The translations under genes were made by a program, and so were the position numbers. The notes beneath the pieces were generated by a model, which searched no databases, was not told where the DNA came from, and saw only the letters and a program-made list of their open reading frames with translations. From the NCBI GenBank assembly GCA_958295465.1, contig OY282353.1, positions 1,860,001 through 1,924,000 of the forward strand: DNA of 64,000 bases. Direction: 5' to 3'. Positions 59,529-64,000 of this stretch are shown in pieces. Positions within the stretch are counted from its first letter, which is position 1; each line of letters opens with the position of its first letter. Source of the stretch: an uncultured Gammaproteobacteria bacterium. GTDB taxonomy: Bacteria > Pseudomonadota > Gammaproteobacteria > HK1.

Positions 59529-60785
59529 TCAGCGCTCTGACCACGGTTTGAACGGATAGATCACCTCCCGGGCCGCCACCTCGAACGGGTAGATCGAGTA
59601 GTACACTCCGTCCTGGACCTGGATGAGGGCGGTGCTCACGCCGTTGTTCTGGCCGTCCGGACCGAAGGAGATGTCCTGCCACGGCATCGGAATGGCGCCG
59701 GCCGGGAAGTTGGTCTCCCGCAGCGCATTGCGGATCTTCCCGGGCTCGGTCGAGCCGGCGCGGTTGATCGCCTCGAAGAGCACCAGCGCTCCGACGAACG
59801 AGCGGATCGGCGGATCGAAGATGTCCCGGCCGTCGTTGTGCTTCTTGTAGAGCGCGTTGAGCTGCGCGATCAGCGGGATCTTCTCAGCCATGTCCATCGA
59901 GAACGGCGAGCGCGAGACGATGCCCTCGGCATCCGCCCCGATGGTCTTCAGGAACGTCGCGTCGTTGAAGCCGGCGTTCTGCGCGATGATGATGCGCGGG
60001 GCGTAGTCGAGCTCCTTCATCGTGCGCATCAGCAGCAGCGCGTCGGCCGTGTAGGACGTGGGGAACAGGATGTCCGCGTCGGCCGCCTTGAGCCGCTGGA
60101 CCTCGGAGGTGAGGGAGGTCGTCTTGGCGCGATAGGCGATCTTCTCGACCACATCGATGCCGGCCTCCTTCGCAAGCGCCTCCTGCACGCGCGCGCTGTC
60201 CACGCCGAACTGGGTGTCCTCGTGGACGATCGCTGCGGTCTCGAGCTTCACGCCCTTCTTCTGCTCGAAGTCGCGGATGAAGTCGAACATCGTGCGCGTG
60301 TAATGGCCGTCGTGCGGGCCGGTGCGGAAGAACCACTCGAAGCCCCGGGTGTGGAGCTTCGGCGACGACGACTCGCCGGTGAGGTAGGGGACCTGCATGC
60401 GCTCGGTCACGTTGCTGGCCGCCGCGCTCACGCTGCTGTGGTAGGCCCCGAAGATGGCCGCGACCTTCTCGCTCGTGATCAGGCGCTCCGCTTCGCCGCG
60501 GCCGATCTCGGGCTTGCCCTGGTGATCGGCGACCACCAGCTCGATCTTCGCGCCCCCGAGATTGGGAAGGCCCTCGGTGGCGGCCAGCGGCAGGTCGAGG
60601 TCGTGCTTGTTGTTGACGATGTCCTGGGCCACCTTCACCGCCGCCAGCACGTCCTTGCCCGGCTGGGCCACCGGCCCGGTGAGCGGATAGATCACTCCGA
60701 CGCGCACGGGGTCCGCGGCGAGCGCCGCGCCCGTATGCAGCGCAAGCGCGAGCGCAACACCGAGCAGAATGTTGATGATTCTCAT
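59529..60785 (-). CDS. Branched-chain-amino-acid-type ABC substrate-binding protein
   Basis: This 418-aa protein has a signal peptide (IINILLGVALALALHTGAALAA) and a Leu/Ile/Val-binding fold: VRVGVIYPLTGPVAQPG, IELVVADHQGKPE and IFGAYHSSVSAAAS. AAGGAG precedes ATG 60785; the longer frame to 62006 is antisense to livH and is rejected. It lies divergent from livHMGF with a 240-base spacer, and likely serves that importer. The ligand could be amino acids, amides or aromatic acids, as the family is broad. Confidence 0.9.
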   Translation of the reverse strand: MRIINILLGVALALALHTGAALAADPVRVGVIYPLTGPVAQPGKDVLAAVKVAQDIVNNKHDLDLPLAATEGLPNLGGAKIELVVADHQGKPEIGRGEAERLITSEKVAAIFGAYHSSVSAAASNVTERMQVPYLTGESSSPKLHTRGFEWFFRTGPHDGHYTRTMFDFIRDFEQKKGVKLETAAIVHEDTQFGVDSARVQEALAKEAGIDVVEKIAYRAKTTSLTSEVQRLKAADADILFPTSYTADALLLMRTMKELDYAPRIIIAQNAGFNDATFLKTIGADAEGIVSRSPFSMDMAEKIPLIAQLNALYKKHNDGRDIFDPPIRSFVGALVLFEAINRAGSTEPGKIRNALRETNFPAGAIPMPWQDISFGPDGQNNGVSTALIQVQDGVYYSIYPFEVAAREVIYPFKPWSER

Positions 60786-61025
60786 GGTTCGATTTCTCCT
60801 TGGTAATCTGTTCCGACGGGCGCCGACGGCACCTTGCGCACAGGGTAGCGCAGGCGCTGCCGGGAGGGGAGGATGGATTGACCGGCAAAGGGGGGGAGCG
60901 CGCGCCGGACCACTGCCGGGGCCGCTGCCGCGTCGAGCACACGGTCTCGAGACATACGGGTTAGACTCCGGCCGGGAATCACGGGCGGTGCGCCGGAGCA
61001 CCGGACTTTGGCCCCGGGGGCAACC

Positions 61026-61892
61026 TTGACCACCGAGATCGTCATCCAGACCATCGTCAGCGGGCTTCTGATGGGGTTCATCTACGCGCTCGTCGCGGCG
61101 GGCCTGAGCCTCATCTTCGGGCTGATGGAGATCGTCAACTTCGCCCACGGCGAGTTCATGATGGTCAGCATGTACTCGGTGTTCGGGCTCTACCTGGCGT
61201 TCGGGCTCGATCCGCTGGTGTCGGCCCCCCTGTGCGTGATGTTCCTCTTCGCGCTGGGGGTGGCGACCCACTACGGCATCATCCGCCACATCCTGAACGC
61301 GCCGATGCTGGTCCAGATCACCGCCACCTTCGGGCTGGCGATCTTCCTGCGCAGCCTCGCACAGTTCCTCTGGACGCCGGACTACCAGTCCATTCCCGAC
61401 CCGATCGTCTCCGGCCGCCTGGACCTGGCCGGGATCTTCATCGGCGTGCCGCAGCTCGTGGCGAGCGCCGGCTGCCTGCTCGCGTTCGGGGTGCTGTATC
61501 TCTTCATCAACCGCACCGAGACCGGCATGGCGTTGCAGGCGACCGCCCAGGATCGCGAAGCCGCGAGCCTCATGGGCATCCGCACCGACCGGATGTACGC
61601 GCTCGGCTGGGGGATCGGGGCGGCCTGCGTGGCGGTCGCGGGGGTGATGCTCACCAACTACTACTACATCTTCCCCGAGGTGGGCTTCATCTTCGCGCTC
61701 ATCGCCTACGTGGCGGTCGCGCTCGGTGGGTTCGGCAGCATCGTCGGGGCGCTGTTCGCCGGCGTGCTGATCGGCCTGGTGGAGGCGCTCGGAGGGTTGC
61801 TTCTGGACCCGGCCTACAAGTACGCCATCATCTTCGCGATGTATCTCGCCATCGTGATCGTCCGGCCCAAGGGACTGTTCGGGCGGTTCTGA
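61026..61892 (+). CDS. livH: LivH-type ABC permease
   Basis: This 288-aa inner-membrane permease of a branched-chain-type importer has the family block FIYALVAAGLSLIFGLMEIVN and FAHGEFMM near the start, and YVAVALGGFGSIVGALFAG near the end. The start TTG 61026 follows a GGGGG run and gives a family-like N-terminus; TTG 61008 and ATG 61071 are alternatives. Its TGA overlaps the next ATG (TGATG). Confidence 0.9.
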   Translation: MTTEIVIQTIVSGLLMGFIYALVAAGLSLIFGLMEIVNFAHGEFMMVSMYSVFGLYLAFGLDPLVSAPLCVMFLFALGVATHYGIIRHILNAPMLVQITATFGLAIFLRSLAQFLWTPDYQSIPDPIVSGRLDLAGIFIGVPQLVASAGCLLAFGVLYLFINRTETGMALQATAQDREAASLMGIRTDRMYALGWGIGAACVAVAGVMLTNYYYIFPEVGFIFALIAYVAVALGGFGSIVGALFAGVLIGLVEALGGLLLDPAYKYAIIFAMYLAIVIVRPKGLFGRF

Positions 61893-62941
61893 TGGCACAA
61901 GCGCCGCACGCGCCACCTGCCGGCGAGCCGCGCGCGGAGCTCGAGCGCGCTCGGGCCGAGCCCGTCCGCACGCCCCTGTCGGCGAAGCAGTGGGTGTGGC
62001 TCGCACTCGCCGGCGTGGCGCTCATCGCCTGGCCGCACGTATTCGATGCGCCCTACCAGCGCCACGTGCTGGTGATGGTGTTCATCTACGCGCTGATGGC
62101 GCAGGGCTGGAACGTGCTCGCCGGCTACTGCGGCCAGATCTCGCTCGGCCAGGCAGTCTACTTCGGGATCGGCGCCTACAGCGCCGGCTTCCTGTATGCG
62201 AATTACCACATCTCCCCCTGGCTCGGCATGCTCGTCGGCGTCGGCATCTCGGTGCTCGTGGCCCTCGCCATCGGCCTGCCCACCTTCCGCCTGCGCGGCC
62301 ACTACTTCGCGATCGCCACGCTGGTCATCGGGGAGATCGGTCACACCCTGATGCTCAACTGGGAGTTCGTGGGCGGGGCGACCGGGGTGTGGATCCCGAT
62401 CGATCGCGACTCCCCGTGGTACTCGTTCCAGTTCCACGACAACAAGCTGCCGAACTACTACATCGGGCTCGGCTTCCTCACCGCCGCCTGCCTCGTGGTC
62501 GTCTGGCTGGAGCGCTCGAAGGCGGGGCTGTACTTCCGCGCCATCCGCGACGAGCCGGACGCCGCCCGCAGCCTCGGGGTCGACGTCACCCGCTACAAGC
62601 TGGTGGCGATCATGATCTCGGCCGCGTTCACCGCGGTGGCCGGCGCGCAGTTCGCCCAGTACGTGCTCGTGATCGACCCGGAGACGGTGTTCCCGTTGCT
62701 GCTCTCGATCCTGGTGGTGCTCATGACCATGCTCGGCGGCATCGGGACCCTGTGGGGTCCGATCATCGGGGCCGGCGTGCTGTTTCCGCTCTCGGAAGCC
62801 ACCCGGGTGTGGCTGGGGGGGACCGGCGGCGCCGAGGACCTGATGATCTACGGCGCGCTGATCCTGCTGATCTCGGTGTTCTGGCCGGGCGGACTCCTCG
62901 CGCTGCTGCGCCGGCTCTTCGTGCGGTCCGGCGATGCTTGA
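61892..62941 (+). CDS. livM: LivM-type ABC permease
   Basis: This 349-aa second permease has an N-terminal cytoplasmic extension (about 30 residues), then GWNVLAGYCGQISLGQAVYFG and LRGHYFAIATLVIGEIG. The coupling region RAIRDEPDAARSLGVDVTRYK is typical of LivM. ATG 61892 overlaps the livH stop; it overlaps livG by eight bases. It forms the transport channel with LivH. Confidence 0.92.
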   Translation: MAQAPHAPPAGEPRAELERARAEPVRTPLSAKQWVWLALAGVALIAWPHVFDAPYQRHVLVMVFIYALMAQGWNVLAGYCGQISLGQAVYFGIGAYSAGFLYANYHISPWLGMLVGVGISVLVALAIGLPTFRLRGHYFAIATLVIGEIGHTLMLNWEFVGGATGVWIPIDRDSPWYSFQFHDNKLPNYYIGLGFLTAACLVVVWLERSKAGLYFRAIRDEPDAARSLGVDVTRYKLVAIMISAAFTAVAGAQFAQYVLVIDPETVFPLLLSILVVLMTMLGGIGTLWGPIIGAGVLFPLSEATRVWLGGTGGAEDLMIYGALILLISVFWPGGLLALLRRLFVRSGDA

Positions 62942-63647
62942 GGTCACGAACCTGACCAGGCGCTTCGGCGGCCTCGTCGCCAACGACGCGATCTCGTTCC
63001 GGGCGGAGGCCGGCGGGATCCTCGGGGTCATCGGGCCGAACGGCGCCGGAAAGTCGACGCTGTTCGAGCTGATCACCGGCTTCGAGACGCCGGACGAGGG
63101 CGACGTGCGGCTGGACGGCCGGTCGATCCGGGGCCTCGGGCCGCACCGGATCAACCGCCTCGGCGTCGCGCGCACGTTCCAGAAGCTCAAGCCCTTCGCC
63201 CACATGACGGTCGAGGAGAACGTGATGGTGGGCATCATGCAGCACGATTCGAACCTGCGTCGTGCGCGGGATGCGGCGCTCGCGGCACTCGACTTCGTCG
63301 GCCTGCTCGACAAGCGGCGCGTTCACGCCCACGGCCTGAGCACCGGGCAGCGCAAGCGCCTGGAGCTCGCCCGGGCCATGGGAACCCGTCCCCGCCTGCT
63401 GCTGCTCGACGAGGTGACCGGCGGCGTCGACCAGCGCAGCATCCCCGGCCTCATCGAGCTCATCGAGCGGCTGCGGCGCGAAGGCATGACCATCATCCTC
63501 ATCGAGCACGACATGCAGGTGCTGATGTCGCTCGCGGATCGCGTGGTGGCCCTGCATCTCGGGGCGAAGATCGCGGAGGGGACGCCGGAGTCCATCCGGG
63601 CCGACCGCGCCGTCGTCGAGTCATACCTCGGTGCTTCCTATGCTTGA
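62934..63647 (+). CDS. livG: LivG-type ABC ATPase
   Basis: This 237-aa ABC ATPase has Walker A GPNGAGKST, signature LSTGQRKRLELARAM and Walker B LLLLDEVTGGVD, with a His switch in LIEHDMQVLM. Gly at the second signature position is Thr (LSTGQ), a common LivG variant. It powers the importer with LivF. It overlaps both flanking genes by eight bases. Confidence 0.92.
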   Translation: MLEVTNLTRRFGGLVANDAISFRAEAGGILGVIGPNGAGKSTLFELITGFETPDEGDVRLDGRSIRGLGPHRINRLGVARTFQKLKPFAHMTVEENVMVGIMQHDSNLRRARDAALAALDFVGLLDKRRVHAHGLSTGQRKRLELARAMGTRPRLLLLDEVTGGVDQRSIPGLIELIERLRREGMTIILIEHDMQVLMSLADRVVALHLGAKIAEGTPESIRADRAVVESYLGASYA

Positions 63648-64000
63648 GGTCGAGGATCTGGAAGTCTGCTACGGCGACTACCAGGTGATCCGGGGCGTGT
63701 CGCTGCACGTCGCGGAGGGCGAGATCGTCAGCGTGCTCGGCCCGAACGGCGCCGGCAAGAGCACGGTGCTCAACGCCATCTCCGGCTTGCGCCCGCCGCG
63801 CGCGGGCCGCATCGAGTTCGAGGGCGAGCCGATCGGGGGGCGCCCGCCGCACGAGATCGTGCGCCGCCGCCTCGTGCACATCATGGAGCGCCGGCGCGTC
63901 TTCCCCTATCTCACGGTGCGCCAGAACCTGTGGCTCGGCGGCTACAATCCGGCCGCCCGCGACGCCCGGGAAGAGACGTTGCGCCACGTCTACGCGCTGT
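63640..64000 (+). CDS. livF: LivF-type ABC ATPase (partial, cut by window end)
   Basis: The first 120 codons are present. They start LEVEDLEVCYGDYQVIRGVS and contain Walker A GPNGAGKST and HIMERRRVFPYLTVRQNL, the Q-loop region typical of LivF. The signature and Walker B lie beyond the window. It overlaps livG by eight bases. Confidence 0.92.
   Translation, partial: MLEVEDLEVCYGDYQVIRGVSLHVAEGEIVSVLGPNGAGKSTVLNAISGLRPPRAGRIEFEGEPIGGRPPHEIVRRRLVHIMERRRVFPYLTVRQNLWLGGYNPAARDAREETLRHVYAL

Noticed and set aside
59529..62006. 825-codon binding protein with a long N-terminal extension
   Set aside because: The first 400 codons are antisense to livH/livM and Arg/His-rich. A signal peptide and AAGGAG mark the true start at 60785.

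Overview
The window is GC-rich DNA that looks like a Gram-negative proteobacterial chromosome. Support for this: an ABC/Tat/LysR/CoA-transferase gene content, Shine-Dalgarno-led operons with ATGA/GTGA overlaps, a Cmx6-type orphan cas6, and relics of IS families common in Proteobacteria. No rRNA, tRNA or CRISPR array was recognised. Metabolic and transport genes form the backbone. Two accessory zones break it: a large defence island at about 6.4-36.2 kb and a smaller, more decayed zone at about 50.6-59.5 kb.

Layout. 0-6.2 kb: a molybdenum hydroxylase large subunit, a secreted alpha/beta hydrolase, a CsaA-like protein and a D-2-hydroxyacid dehydrogenase. 6.4-36.2 kb: a class 1 DISARM-like system (drmD, drmMI, drmA, drmB) whose genes are spread apart by cargo. 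Between drmD and drmMI lie a two-ATPase operon and two PIN-type toxin-antitoxin modules. Between drmMI and drmA lie a TIR plus membrane-protein pair, a TauD-like oxygenase coupled to a HEPN-like zinc protein, a KGGVGR ATPase coupled to a second NTPase, a broken Phd/PIN module, and an AAA ATPase plus DUF4276 pair. drmC is not present and drmD carries a one-base frameshift. All four drm genes contain in-frame, gene-specific tandem or low-complexity expansions. Two related 122-bp elements with terminal inverted repeats lie in opposite orientation just outside drmD and drmB.

36.2-50.5 kb: a homocysteine methyltransferase family protein, two tandem 42-44 aa membrane peptides divergent from a LysR regulator, a complete dipeptide/oligopeptide-type ABC importer with a Tat-exported binding protein, a secreted protein with a second D-2-hydroxyacid dehydrogenase, a relic of an AAA ATPase gene, a CaiB-type CoA transferase, an AbrB-type membrane protein, a conserved hypothetical and a 2OG-Fe(II) oxygenase. 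50.6-59.5 kb: an S24-like protein, an orphan cas6 (cmx6 type), a PD-(D/E)XK-fused ATPase, a second AAA plus DUF4276 pair, a frameshifted IS1595 transposase with a nearby relic, an AT-rich PMT-like membrane glycosyltransferase and an istB relic. 59.5-64 kb: a branched-chain-amino-acid-type ABC importer, with the binding protein divergent from livHMGF; livF runs off the window.

The strongest candidates for new biology are: (i) the TauD-like/HEPN-zinc coupled pair beside the TIR/membrane pair in a low-GC patch; (ii) the KGGVGR ATPase/NTPase pair; (iii) the two-ATPase operon with its own promoter and operator-like palindrome; and (iv) the repeat expansions in every DISARM gene. All functional statements are inferences from motifs read by eye; no database search was run.
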